DNA of 64,000 nucleotides, from NCBI GenBank assembly GCA_029779645.1, contig JAKPAC010000005.1:124001-188000 (forward strand), in the 5' to 3' direction. The notes beneath the pieces were generated by a model, which was not told the origin of the DNA, did not search any database, and saw nothing but the letters and a program-made list of their open reading frames with translations. Of the stretch, positions 1-8,256 are shown one piece after another; the first letter of the stretch is position 1, and every line of letters starts with the position of its first letter. This DNA comes from Actinomycetes bacterium. Its GTDB lineage: Bacteria; Actinomycetota; Actinomycetes; Actinomycetales; Microbacteriaceae. A program made the position numbers and the translations under genes.

Positions 1-135
1 CGCGCCCCGCGCTGCCTCACCTCGCCTCGCCTCGCACCACCGCGCACCGCGCTGCCCCGCGCCGTCTGCTCCCGAGCGGCGCGGCGCGAGCGCCGCTCGC
101 GACCACGACACGTGGGAGTGCGGCAGGATCGAGAC

Positions 136-975
136 ATGACCGCGTCCGTCGTGCTCGTGCATGGGATCCGCACCTCGGCCAGCATGTGGCGGGCCCAGCT
201 CGAGCACCTGCGTGCTCGAGGCATCACCGCCGAGGCCGTCGACCTGCCGGGTCACGGCACGCGCATGGCCGAGCCGTTCAGTCTGAAGGAGGCCCTCCGC
301 ACCGTCGACGCCGCCGTGTCGCGTGCGGCCCAGCGCGGCCCGGTCGTGCTCGCCGCGCATTCCCTCGGCGGCCTGCTCTCGATCGAGTACATGGGCCGCA
401 CCCCGGCGCCGCCCGTCGAGGCGTTCATCGCGGCGTCCTGCACCGCGGTGCCCCGCGGCGTGCCGCTGCAGACGTATCGCACGCTGGCGCGGGGCATGGA
501 TGCGCTGCCCGGCCGCGGCATGTGGCTCAGCGAGCGCGTGCTCGATGTCACGCTGCCCGCGCAGACTCGCGCCGACTTCGGCGCCGGCGGGTACGCGCTC
601 GACACGCAGGACCCGGCGCTCGGCGCGCTCGCCGAACTCGACGTGCTCGCCGCGCTCCCGCGCATTCGGGTGCCCACCTGGTTCGTCAACGGCCAGTTCG
701 ACCAGCTCCGGGTGCGCGAGCGGCTGTTCGAACGACTCACGCCGCACGCCGAGCTGATCGTCGTGCCACGCACCAGCCACCTGGTGACCGCGATGCGCCC
801 CCGGGTGTTCAATGCGGTTCTCGATCTCGCGATCGCGACCGTGACGGATGCCGCGCCTGCGGCCGCGGCCGCGGACATCTCCGTGGGCACCTCCGCAGGC
901 GACGCCGCGACCGGAGCGACCGGAGCGACCGGAGCGACCGGAGCGCCGGCTGCTCCGCGCCGCGCGCAGGAATGA
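136..975 (+). CDS. alpha/beta hydrolase family protein
   Basis: A cytoplasmic alpha/beta-hydrolase fold protein of 279 residues; the substrate cannot be told. The beta-strand and oxyanion motif VLVHGIRTS lies near the N-terminus, the nucleophile elbow is AHSLGG, and a late histidine sits in TSHLV, so the Ser-Asp-His triad looks complete. I chose ATG 136 over the in-frame GTG at 112 because CAGGAT (124-129) lies 6 bases before it; the same bases could also act as a weak AGGA ribosome site. The C-terminus ends in an Ala-Thr-Gly low-complexity tail made by four 9-base repeats, absent from the fold itself. It is alone upstream of rpsT. Confidence 0.75.
   Translation: MTASVVLVHGIRTSASMWRAQLEHLRARGITAEAVDLPGHGTRMAEPFSLKEALRTVDAAVSRAAQRGPVVLAAHSLGGLLSIEYMGRTPAPPVEAFIAASCTAVPRGVPLQTYRTLARGMDALPGRGMWLSERVLDVTLPAQTRADFGAGGYALDTQDPALGALAELDVLAALPRIRVPTWFVNGQFDQLRVRERLFERLTPHAELIVVPRTSHLVTAMRPRVFNAVLDLAIATVTDAAPAAAAADISVGTSAGDAATGATGATGATGAPAAPRRAQE
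907..942 (+). repeat. 9-base tandem repeat, four copies
   Basis: Four exact copies of GCGACCGGA run in frame in the 3' end of the hydrolase gene and encode four Ala-Thr-Gly triplets. This looks like slippage expansion in a disordered tail. Confidence 0.9.
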
Positions 976-1000
976 GTTCGTGCGAGGACCGCGCACCTGC

Positions 1001-1006
1001 TAACAT
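1001..1006 (+). promoter_or_regulatory. candidate -10 of rpsT (TAACAT)
   Basis: TAACAT fits the actinobacterial TANNNT -10 pattern. It would start a leader of about 100 bases before rpsT. No convincing -35 is visible. Confidence 0.4.
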
Positions 1007-1021
1007 TGGCTCTTGGCTTGC

Positions 1022-1057
1022 GTGTGGGAGATCTCCCTCACGACTCCCATGCGACAC
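1022..1057 (+). promoter_or_regulatory. rpsT leader with alternative hairpins
   Basis: TGGGAG at 1025-1030 can pair either with the adjacent CTCCC (1033-1037) or with CTCCCA at 1044-1049. These are mutually exclusive hairpins in the rpsT 5' leader. Ribosomal protein S20 is autoregulated in other bacteria, so a leader structure is plausible, but nothing here proves it. Confidence 0.3.
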
Positions 1058-1114
1058 CCCTCTCTCGTTGCATGGATCTTCTTATCCAGTTCCAAACGAA
1101 AGAACGTTGAAAAC

Positions 1115-1375
1115 GTGGCAAACATCAAGTCGCAGATCAAGCGCATCCGCACCAACGCCAAGGCAACCGCTCGCAACAAGGCCGTCAAGAGCGAGATGCG
1201 TTCGGCCGTCCGCGCCACCCGTCAGGCCATCGCGACCGGCGACAAGGCAGCCGCGCAGGCAGCGCTCGTCGTCGCGAGCAAGAAGCTCGACAAGGCCGCC
1301 GGCAAGGGCGTCATCCACATGAACCAGGCAGCCAACAAGAAGTCGGCCATCGCCAAGCAGGTCGCTGCGCTCTAA
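1115..1375 (+). CDS. rpsT: 30S ribosomal protein S20
   Basis: Small-subunit protein S20, which binds 16S rRNA and helps 30S assembly. The 86-residue basic protein has the family opening [13 protein letters not shown] and ends in [13 protein letters not shown], close to the normal length. The start is GTG at 1115, directly before the conserved ANIKSQ; the longer upstream reading frame adds a non-conserved N-terminus and was rejected. It is monocistronic, with a candidate promoter about 110 bases upstream and a strong terminator just after the stop. The divergent order relative to holA matches other actinobacteria, where rpsT and holA are neighbours. Confidence 0.97.
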   Translation: MANIKSQIKRIRTNAKATARNKAVKSEMRSAVRATRQAIATGDKAAAQAALVVASKKLDKAAGKGVIHMNQAANKKSAIAKQVAAL

Positions 1376-1391
1376 GCGTCGCAACGCATGC

Positions 1392-1416
1392 AGGGGTCCG
1401 CGATTCGCGGGCCCCT
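1392..1416 (+). terminator. rpsT terminator
   Basis: An 11-bp stem (1392-1402 with 1406-1416, one G-T wobble) with a 3-base loop starts 16 bases after the rpsT stop. The bases after it are only mildly T-rich, as is common for high-GC actinobacteria. Confidence 0.8.
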
Positions 1417-1450
1417 TCTGCATTCCCGGGGCACTCGCAAGCGCCGCCAC

Positions 1451-1510
1451 ACGCCACGCCACGCCACGCCACGCCACGCCACGCCACGCCACGCCACGCC
1501 ACGCCACGCC
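1451..1510. repeat. 5-base tandem repeat, 12 copies
   Basis: Twelve uninterrupted copies of ACGCC. A unit that is not a multiple of three and lies outside genes suggests neutral slippage, but copy number could vary between strains. Confidence 0.95.
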
Positions 1511-1525
1511 ACGATCACCCCTACT

Positions 1526-1595
1526 CGAAACACAGCGCCCACACCGAAACACACGAGGACCCACCGTGTTTCGGAGGCAGCGCTGTGTTTCGGCG
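1526..1595. repeat. palindrome-rich element, copy 1
   Basis: Two nested inverted repeats are visible: CGAAACACAGCGC (1526-1538) pairs with GCGCTGTGTTTCG (1580-1592), and inside it CCGAAACAC (1545-1552 region) faces GTGTTTCGG (1566-1574). The whole 70 bases align without gaps to 63135-63204 with 57 identities by my count. This looks like a dispersed, structured intergenic repeat. Confidence 0.8.
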
Positions 1596-1716
1596 ACAGT
1601 TCTGCCGAGCACCGGGCGAATCGGCGCGCGGCCGCGCGCCGGCGAGCAAAGCCACCGCGGCCTCGGCAGCGGCATGCCTCAACCACGCTCGTCGCGCGTG
1701 TGGCGGCCTCGGCGAC

Positions 1717-1761
1717 AACGACGTCAACGACGTCAACGACGTCAACGACGTCAACGACGTC
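1717..1761. repeat. 9-base tandem repeat, five copies
   Basis: Five exact copies of AACGACGTC. The core GACGTC is itself a palindrome and recurs in the array at 63173-63296. Confidence 0.95.
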
Positions 1762-1873
1762 GGCATACCTCCGCGACGCTCATGTCGAACGGCGCATGTG
1801 TGTCGACCACGGCATCAACGACGCGTGGATGCCTCGGCGATGCTCATGCCGAACGGGGCCCTCGTCGCGACCA
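1762..1873. repeat. diverged direct duplication of the holA 3' end
   Basis: Bases 1762-1810 align with 1827-1873, about 80% identical by eye and sharing blocks such as GCTCATG, CGAACGG and CGACCAC. The second copy is the coding 3' end of holA; the first lies beyond its stop codon. Confidence 0.65.
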
Positions 1874-2891
1874 CCGTCACCATGCGCTCGAGGGCGAAGA
1901 CCGGGTCTCGTGACGCGCCCTTCACCTCAGCATCGGCGCGGGCGGTCGCCTGAATCGCGAGCCCAAGCTGGGCGTCCGACCACCCGGCGACATCGCGCCG
2001 CGCGCGATCGACCTGCCAGTCCTTCATGCCCAGGCGCGCCGCCAGCGCCCCGCCCGGCTCGCGGCTGCCCCAGACGCGCGCCATGGTGCGCAGCTTCGAG
2101 GCCATCGCGGCCACGATCGGCACCGGGTCCGCACCGGATGCCAGTGCGTGCCGCAGCGCGATCAGCGCCTCGCCGTAACGGCCCGCGATCGCGGTGTCGG
2201 CCACGGCGAAGGCCGTAGTCTCGACCCGCCCGCCGTAGTAGCGCTCGACCACGGGCTCGGTGATGTCGCCCTGCACATCGTTGATGAGCTGCTGGCACGC
2301 GGCCGCGAGCTCGGGCAGATCGTCGGCGAACGCCTGCACCAGCGCGCGCAGCGCCGCAGGCACGATGCGCCTGCCCGCCGCGCGGAACTCGCCGGCAGCG
2401 AAGTCGACCCGATCCGAATCACGCTTGATGGCCGCGCACGCGACCTCGATCCCCCCGCCGGTGCCGGCGCGGATGGCGTCCAGCAGCTTCTTGCCGCGCA
2501 CGCTCGCGCCGGTGTGGCGCAGCACGACCGTCGCGCCGTCCTGCGGGTGCTCGATGTAGCCGAGCGCCTCCTGCAGGAAGGCATCGCTGCACTTCTCCAC
2601 GCCGGAGACCCGGATCATTCGCGGCTCGCCGAACAGCGAGGGCGAAGACACCGCGAGGAGCGACCCGGGCGCATAGTCGTCGGCGCGCAGATCGGTGATC
2701 TCCACCGACGGGTCCTCGGCCTTCAGGTAGTCGCGCAGCCCGGCGATGGCGCGCTCCGCGAGCACCTCTTCGGGGCCCGAGACAAGCACGATCGGCGCCG
2801 GCTGCGGCTCGCGCCAGGGTAGCTGCGGGATGACCGATCGCTGGGTCTTCTGCCCCGCGCGAGCGGGTGTGCGACGTGCGGAGGCGGCCAT
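1815..2891 (-). CDS. holA: DNA polymerase III subunit delta
   Basis: Delta subunit of the clamp loader; it opens the DnaN sliding clamp during replication. The 358-residue protein has the family N-terminal fold with IVLVSGPEEVLAERA and later LLAVSSPSLFGEPRMIRV, typical of HolA, followed by the helical collar region (LLDAIR, then an alpha-helical C-terminus). Length is usual. The ATG at 2891 is preceded at exactly 6 bases by TACGCT, so the mRNA is probably leaderless. The last ~15 residues fall in a diverged duplicated segment, so the stop position may be a recent shift. Confidence 0.93.
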   Translation of the reverse strand: MAASARRTPARAGQKTQRSVIPQLPWREPQPAPIVLVSGPEEVLAERAIAGLRDYLKAEDPSVEITDLRADDYAPGSLLAVSSPSLFGEPRMIRVSGVEKCSDAFLQEALGYIEHPQDGATVVLRHTGASVRGKKLLDAIRAGTGGGIEVACAAIKRDSDRVDFAAGEFRAAGRRIVPAALRALVQAFADDLPELAAACQQLINDVQGDITEPVVERYYGGRVETTAFAVADTAIAGRYGEALIALRHALASGADPVPIVAAMASKLRTMARVWGSREPGGALAARLGMKDWQVDRARRDVAGWSDAQLGLAIQATARADAEVKGASRDPVFALERMVTVVATRAPFGMSIAEASTRR

Positions 2892-2897
2892 GCCTCA

Positions 2898-2903
2898 AGC
2901 GTA
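2898..2903 (-). promoter_or_regulatory. -10 of holA (TACGCT), leaderless spacing
   Basis: Reads TACGCT then six bases then ATG on the minus strand. No ribosome site is seen. Confidence 0.55.
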
Positions 2904-3213
2904 CCGGCCACCGCCCACGCCCGCTCCCGCGGGCGCATCAGCTCGGCGTCGCCCGCCCGCCGCGCTCGGCCCTTCGGCGCCCATCGGCGCACCGGGCGCC
3001 GTTCCATCCGCGCGGCCACGCGCCGGGCCCGCGATCCCCCAGCGCGGCTCCACCCGCCGAGCATCATGCCTGTGGCCGCCAGCAATCGCGTGGCGCGGCG
3101 TCAGGCGCCGCCCATCAGTCCTGTGCCGCGGTTTCCCGCGCCGAGCAGCCCTTCCGCGGCGCGGCATCCCGCACCACGCATCAGTCCCGCGGCGCGGCAT
3201 CCCGCACCACGCA
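2904..3213. other. gap between holA promoter and helicase stop
   Basis: About 310 bases without a credible gene: low-complexity GCG/CCG-rich sequence with direct repeats that degrade leftwards from the 33-base duplication at its right end. Confidence 0.6.
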
Positions 3214-3220
3214 TCAGTCC
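3155..3220. repeat. 33-base tandem duplication across a stop codon
   Basis: Two exact 33-base copies (3155-3187 and 3188-3220). The right copy contains the helicase stop codon (3214-3216). Weaker, older-looking copies lie at about 3105-3154. Confidence 0.9.
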
Positions 3221-5046
3221 CGGTGGCGGGGCTTCCGAGGCGGACGCTCGTCGCCGTCGGCGGGACGACGGTTCGGGGCCCCGCGGTCGGGCCGGATCTC
3301 GATGAGCTTGCCCGAGATGCGGGTGTCGGCGAGCCGGTCGAGCACGTCGCTCGGCATGTCGGCCGGCAGCTCGACGAGCGAGAAGTCGGGGCGAATCTGG
3401 ATCGCGCCGAAGTCGCCGCGGCTGAGCCCGCCCTCGTTCGCGAGGGCTCCGACGATCTGCCGCGGCTCGACCCTGTGGCGGCGGCCAACCGCGAGGCGGT
3501 AGGTCGTCATGTTGGCGCCGCCCGAGCGCGGCCGGCGCTCGCCGCGGTCGCGGTCGTCGCGGTCGTGGCGTCCGCCACGGTCGCCGCGATCACGGTCGAA
3601 GCGGTCGCGCCCGTCATCGCGGTCACGGTCACGGTCACGGTCACGGCTGAAGCGATCCTCCCGCGGGGCGCGGACGGGCTCCGGCTCGGGCTCGAGCAGC
3701 AGCGGGGTGTCGCCCTGCGAGAGCACGGCGAGCGCCGCCGCGACGTCGACCTCTGGCACGTCGTGCTCGCGCACGTAGTGCGCGATGACGTCGCGGTACA
3801 CGTCGATGCGGGCGACATCGCCCAGGGTCTGCGAGATCGCATCGTCGAACCGCGCGAGGCGGGTGCTGTTGACCTCGTCGACGCTCGGGAGCTGCATCTG
3901 CTCGAGCGGCTGGCGCGTGGCGCGCTCGATGCTCTTGAGCAGGTAGCGCTCGCGGGGGGTGACGAAGCTGATCGCGCTGCCGCTGCGGCCCGCACGACCG
4001 GTGCGGCCGATGCGGTGCACGTACGACTCGGTGTCGGTCGGGATGTCGAAGTTGACCACGTGGCTGATGCGGTCGACGTCGAGCCCGCGCGCCGCGACAT
4101 CGGTCGCGACCAGGATGTCGAGTTTGCCCGACTTGAGCTGGTTCACCGTGCGCTCGCGCTGCACCTGCGCGACGTCGCCATTGATTGCCGCGGCGGAGTA
4201 TCCACGCGCCCGCAGCTTCTCGGCGAGCGTCTCGGTCTCGTTCTTGGTGCGGACGAAGATGATCATGCCCTCGAAGTTCTCGACCTCGAGGATGCGGGTC
4301 AGGGCGTCGACCTTCTGCGGGTAAGAGACCAGCAGGTAGCGCTGGGTCGTGTTCACCGAGGTGGTGGTCTTGCTCTTGACGACGATCTCTTCGGGATCGT
4401 TCAGGTACTTCGAGGAGATGCGGCGGATCTGCGCGGGCATCGTCGCCGAGAACAGGGCGACCTGCTTGTCGTCGGGCGTGTCGGCGAGGATCGTCTCGAC
4501 GTCTTCGGCGAAGCCCATCTTCAGCATCTCGTCGGCCTCGTCGAGCACGAGGTACTTGAGCTCCGAGAGGTCGAGCGTGCCCTTGTCGAGGTGGTCCATG
4601 ATGCGACCGGGCGTGCCGACGACGACGTGGACGCCGCGGCGCAGCGCCGACAGCTGCACGCCGTAGCCCTGACCACCGTAGACGGGGAGCACGTGCACAC
4701 CGCGCATGTGGGCCGAGTAGCTCTCGAACGCCTCGCACACCTGGAGCGCCAGCTCGCGGGTGGGGGCGAGCACGAGGGCCTGCGGGGTCTTCTGCGAGAC
4801 GTCCAGGCGCGAGAGCACGGGGAGCGCGAATGCCGCGGTCTTGCCCGTGCCGGTCTGGGCGAGGCCGACGACGTCGCGGCCGCTGAGCAGCGTGGGAATG
4901 GTGGCGGCCTGGATGGCCGAGGGCGTCTCGTAGCCGACGTCGCGGAGGGCCTTGAGCACGGGTTCGCTCAGTCCCAGATCGCTGAAGGCGAGGGCGGCCG
5001 GTTCGGTGGGTGTGTCGAGCGGGGCCGAAGATTCTGTGTCAGTCAC
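3214..5046 (-). CDS. deaD: DEAD/DEAH box RNA helicase with DbpA-type RNA-binding domain
   Basis: ATP-dependent RNA helicase of the DeaD/CsdA type, expected to act in ribosome assembly or RNA decay. In the 610-residue protein the Q motif covers about 20-50, Walker A AQTGTGKT ends at 70, then PTRELAL, GTPGRIMDH, the DEAD box at 169-172 and SAT at 200-202; the second domain has DVAARGLD and HRIGRTGRAG. A charged Arg-Asp repeat linker (about 465-505) leads to a DbpA-like RNA-binding domain (about 514-585). The start is GTG 5046, overlapping the comEC stop by 8 bases, with GGAGGT inside comEC, so translation is probably coupled. Confidence 0.93.
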   Translation of the reverse strand: MTDTESSAPLDTPTEPAALAFSDLGLSEPVLKALRDVGYETPSAIQAATIPTLLSGRDVVGLAQTGTGKTAAFALPVLSRLDVSQKTPQALVLAPTRELALQVCEAFESYSAHMRGVHVLPVYGGQGYGVQLSALRRGVHVVVGTPGRIMDHLDKGTLDLSELKYLVLDEADEMLKMGFAEDVETILADTPDDKQVALFSATMPAQIRRISSKYLNDPEEIVVKSKTTTSVNTTQRYLLVSYPQKVDALTRILEVENFEGMIIFVRTKNETETLAEKLRARGYSAAAINGDVAQVQRERTVNQLKSGKLDILVATDVAARGLDVDRISHVVNFDIPTDTESYVHRIGRTGRAGRSGSAISFVTPRERYLLKSIERATRQPLEQMQLPSVDEVNSTRLARFDDAISQTLGDVARIDVYRDVIAHYVREHDVPEVDVAAALAVLSQGDTPLLLEPEPEPVRAPREDRFSRDRDRDRDRDDGRDRFDRDRGDRGGRHDRDDRDRGERRPRSGGANMTTYRLAVGRRHRVEPRQIVGALANEGGLSRGDFGAIQIRPDFSLVELPADMPSDVLDRLADTRISGKLIEIRPDRGAPNRRPADGDERPPRKPRHRD

Positions 5047-7537
5047 TATCCCACGGTAGTACCTCCAGCTCGTCGCCGCGCTCCGCGGGCTGAACCTCAC
5101 GCCAGATGCGCAGTTGCGCGCCCGCCGGCGAGAGCAGGATCAGTCCGGATTCGTCGGTGCGCGCGAGCGTCGCGCCGCTCGCGGCGAGCGCGCGCAGCGC
5201 GGCCTCGCGCGGGTGCCCGAACGGGTTGCCGACCCCCACCGTGAACACCGCGAGCGTGGGCGCGATCCGCTCGTACAGCGCGGGCGCCTGATCCGCGCTG
5301 CCGTGGTGCGCCACCTTGACCACGTCGTACGCGCCCGCGAGCGCGTTCGAGGCGAGCAGGGCACGCTGTGCGCCGGCCCCGAGGTCGCCGAGGAGGATCG
5401 CGCGCAGGCCCGCGACATCCACCTCGATGACGACGCTCGCGTCGTTGCCCTCGCGATACGCCTGCCCGATCGCTCGCGGCCAGAGCACACGCCACGCGGC
5501 GTCGCCGAGGCGCCCGCGCTCCCCCGCCGCGGTGACGCGGGCGCGGGCCCCGGCCGCGGTGAGTCGATCGATGAGGCGACGATCGGATGCCCCGGCGGGC
5601 GAGCCGTGCAGCACCTCGGCGGTGCGCCCGAGCACCGCCGAGACGCCGCCGATGTGGTCGAGATCGAAGTGGGTCAGCACGAGCTGGTCGATGCGAGCGA
5701 TGCCCAGGCGCGAAAGACATCGGACCAGCGGCTCCGGCTCGGGCCCCGTGTCGATGAGCATGGTCCGCCCGGCCGAGCGCACCACGATCGCGTCGCCCTG
5801 TCCCACGTCGCAGAACGCAATCGCCCAGTCGCGCGGGAGCAGCGCCGGCGCCAGCGCCGTGTGCACGAGCGTCGTGCCGCCCGCGACGCCGAGGAGCCCG
5901 GCGAGCGTCAGCGCCGCACCGCGCCGCATCGCGCGGTGCAGGCGCCCCGGCGCGCTGGGTGGATGCAGCAGCCAGACCACGACCCCGCCGGCGCCGGCGA
6001 GGGCGAGCGCGCCCGCGACGCCCTCGACCCAAGGGGCGCTTGCCAAGGGCGCCTCGGCGAAGGTGGTCGCGGTCGCCGAGATCCAGGCTGCCGACGCCCA
6101 GCCGATCCACATGAACGGCGCCGCCAGCCACGGCAGCGCGGCCGTCACGCACGCGATCAGGCCGACGACCGTCGCGATGGGCGCGGCGGGCGCCGCCAGC
6201 AGGTTCGCCACGACCCCGTACACGGGCACCTGCGGGGCGATCAGCACGAGCAGCGGTCCGCACGCCAGCTGCGCCGCGAGCGGCACCGCCAGGGCCAGGG
6301 CGAGGCCCCGAGGCATCCACCGCGCGAGCGAGGCCGCGAGCGGCCGCGAGAGGACGAGGAGCCCGGCCGTGGCTGCCGCCGAGAGCGCGAAGCCGAGGGA
6401 TGCCGCGAGCCACGGGTCGGCCGACAGCAGCACCGTCACGGCGAGCGACAGCACCCCGATGCCGGCGCCCGTGCGCCCGAGCAGCACGGCGAGCATCGCG
6501 ATCGTCGCCATGGCCGCGGCGCGCACGACGCTGGGCTCGGGCGTGACGAGCACGACGAAGGCGGCGAGCGCCGCGATCCCGCTCGCGACGCGACCCCAGC
6601 GAGGTGCGCGTAGCAGCGCCGCCAGACCGAACGCGATGCCGACGACGAGCGCGCAGGTGGCGCCGGAGACGGCGGTGAGATGGCTCAGCGAGCTCACCTT
6701 CATCGCCACGTCGAGCTCGGTGCCGACCGCTCGGGTGTCGCCGACCGCGAGTCCCGGGAGCAGCTCGCCGCCCGGCGAGGGAAGGGTCGAGGCCCGCGCG
6801 ACGAACGCCGTGCGGGTTTCGGCGGAGATCGACAGCGGCCACGGGGGCCCGCGGGTGACTTCCACTTCCCGTGAGGCGAACACCAGCAGCACGCTGCGAC
6901 GCGGCGGCTCGGTGGGCCTGCTCGTCCCCGAGGCGCGGATGGTGCTGCCGAGATCGAGCGGTGCGCCGCCCCGGGTGCTGACCGCGCCGGGGTCGACCGT
7001 GACCGTGATGGGGATCCGCACCTCGCGCACCTGCGTGCCGATCTCGATGCGCCGCGCGTCGACGTCGAAGCGGAGCTCGCCGCGGGCCCCGCGCTCGACC
7101 TTGGAGGCGACCTGCCCCTCGACGGTGATCGAGCGACCGCCGGACAGCCGCACGCCGTCGATCGCAGAACGCTCCGGCTGGGCCAGGGCGACGTGCGAGG
7201 CGCTGAGCGCGGCGGCGGCCAGGCACGCCGCCGCGAGACCGAGCAGGCCCCGCGCTCGCGGCCCGGCCATGCACCGCACGCGAGCCCCGCGCCCGCGGCG
7301 GGGGCCTCGGCGCTCGCTCGCCTGCCCGCCGGAACGACACCCGGCAGGCGCAGCGGCGACACCCGCGCTCGCGCCGGCGTGCCGCCGGGGCCGACGCAGC
7401 AGCAGCACCAGCGCCGCGCCTGCCGACGCCCAGAGCCCAATCGCGAGCACGGCTGCCGCCGAGGGCAGGCTGATCGCCAGGAGCGCGCATGCCCAGGAGC
7501 TGACGGCGAACGGCACAAGCCGCAGGTCGCGCCTCAT
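5039..7537 (-). CDS. comEC: ComEC/Rec2-type DNA uptake channel
   Basis: Inner-membrane protein that passes single-stranded DNA into the cell during transformation. The 832-residue protein has N-terminal membrane segments with a soluble OB-like region, a long multi-span competence domain in the middle, and a C-terminal metallo-beta-lactamase-like domain showing FCDVGQGDA, LIDTG, THFDLDHIGG and AHHGS. The MBL metal residues look complete, so the domain may be a nuclease. The start ATG 7537 overlaps the comEA stop as ATGA; a longer upstream frame was rejected for this reason. Confidence 0.93.
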   Translation of the reverse strand: MRRDLRLVPFAVSSWACALLAISLPSAAAVLAIGLWASAGAALVLLLRRPRRHAGASAGVAAAPAGCRSGGQASERRGPRRGRGARVRCMAGPRARGLLGLAAACLAAAALSASHVALAQPERSAIDGVRLSGGRSITVEGQVASKVERGARGELRFDVDARRIEIGTQVREVRIPITVTVDPGAVSTRGGAPLDLGSTIRASGTSRPTEPPRRSVLLVFASREVEVTRGPPWPLSISAETRTAFVARASTLPSPGGELLPGLAVGDTRAVGTELDVAMKVSSLSHLTAVSGATCALVVGIAFGLAALLRAPRWGRVASGIAALAAFVVLVTPEPSVVRAAAMATIAMLAVLLGRTGAGIGVLSLAVTVLLSADPWLAASLGFALSAAATAGLLVLSRPLAASLARWMPRGLALALAVPLAAQLACGPLLVLIAPQVPVYGVVANLLAAPAAPIATVVGLIACVTAALPWLAAPFMWIGWASAAWISATATTFAEAPLASAPWVEGVAGALALAGAGGVVVWLLHPPSAPGRLHRAMRRGAALTLAGLLGVAGGTTLVHTALAPALLPRDWAIAFCDVGQGDAIVVRSAGRTMLIDTGPEPEPLVRCLSRLGIARIDQLVLTHFDLDHIGGVSAVLGRTAEVLHGSPAGASDRRLIDRLTAAGARARVTAAGERGRLGDAAWRVLWPRAIGQAYREGNDASVVIEVDVAGLRAILLGDLGAGAQRALLASNALAGAYDVVKVAHHGSADQAPALYERIAPTLAVFTVGVGNPFGHPREAALRALAASGATLARTDESGLILLSPAGAQLRIWREVQPAERGDELEVLPWDSD

Positions 7538-8250
7538 ATGCACACCAGGGCACGCAGGCTCTCGAGCGTCTCCTCGCCGATCCCGGGCACGGCGAGCAGG
7601 TCGTCGACGCTCGTGAAACGGCCGTTCGATGCGCGCCACTGCACGATCCGCTGCGCCATCGCCGGTCCGATCCGCGGCAGCGCGTCGAGCTGCTCGACCG
7701 AGGCCGTGTTGAGGTTGAGCCGGCCGTCGGGGGCGAGCGCGCCCGCACCACCGCCGGCGCTGCCCGGCCCGGCTGCTTCGCGGGCGGCCCGCGCCTCCTG
7801 CACCGTCGGAACGTACAGCTGCTCGCCGTCGCTGAGCGGGCGCGCCAGATTCACGGCACCGGGATCGGCGTCATCGCGAAACCCGCCCGCCGCCGCCACC
7901 CCGTCGACCACCCGCGCCCCGCCACTCAGCAGGTACAGGCCCGCGGCGCGCACGGCCCCGAACACGTGCACATAGAGCTCGCCCTGACCGCCCACGGGCG
8001 GTCCCGCGACGTCGTCGTCACCCGCGGTGTCGTCGTCGCCCGCGATGCCGCCGTCGCCCGCAGCTCCTCCGGCAGCCGCTCCCCCGGCGTCGCGCTCGAG
8101 CTGCAGGGTCTCGCCCGGGGCGCCGAGCCCACGCAGCAGCGCGATCGCGACGGTCGCGGCGAGCGCGAGGAGCACGATCGCGATGACCGCGCCGACGGCG
8201 AGGCGGGTGCGCGGCGGCGCGGACGCGTTCGGGTCGGGGTCGCGTGCCAT
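7534..8250 (-). CDS. comEA: ComEA-type DNA-binding competence protein
   Basis: Membrane-anchored protein that binds incoming double-stranded DNA and hands it to ComEC. The 238 residues run: short cytoplasmic tail, one membrane helix (about 17-40), an acidic Gly/Asp linker, an SLBB domain (about 90-150, GELYVHVFGAVRAAGLY) and a helix-hairpin-helix pair at the end (LNLNTASVEQLDALPRIG). ATG 8250 was chosen over longer frames because TACCGT ends exactly six bases before it, the local leaderless pattern. First gene of comEA-comEC-deaD. Confidence 0.9.
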   Translation of the reverse strand: MARDPDPNASAPPRTRLAVGAVIAIVLLALAATVAIALLRGLGAPGETLQLERDAGGAAAGGAAGDGGIAGDDDTAGDDDVAGPPVGGQGELYVHVFGAVRAAGLYLLSGGARVVDGVAAAGGFRDDADPGAVNLARPLSDGEQLYVPTVQEARAAREAAGPGSAGGGAGALAPDGRLNLNTASVEQLDALPRIGPAMAQRIVQWRASNGRFTSVDDLLAVPGIGEETLESLRALVCI

Positions 8251-8256
8251 GCCTGC

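Larger units (their letters stand above)
1417..1814. other. non-coding repeat-rich gap between rpsT and holA
   Basis: No convincing gene is seen. The stretch holds an ACGCC array, a palindrome-rich element shared with 63135-63204, an AACGACGTC array, and a diverged copy of the holA 3' end. Reading frames here are simple translations of the repeats. Confidence 0.75.

Noticed and set aside
1388..2218. 276-codon forward frame through the repeats
   Set aside because: Crosses the ACGCC array and the antisense of holA; the peptide is His-Ala-Thr-Pro repeats.
2746..5244. 832-codon forward frame over the helicase
   Set aside because: Antisense of a clear DEAD-box gene; low-complexity Ala/Arg/Glu translation.
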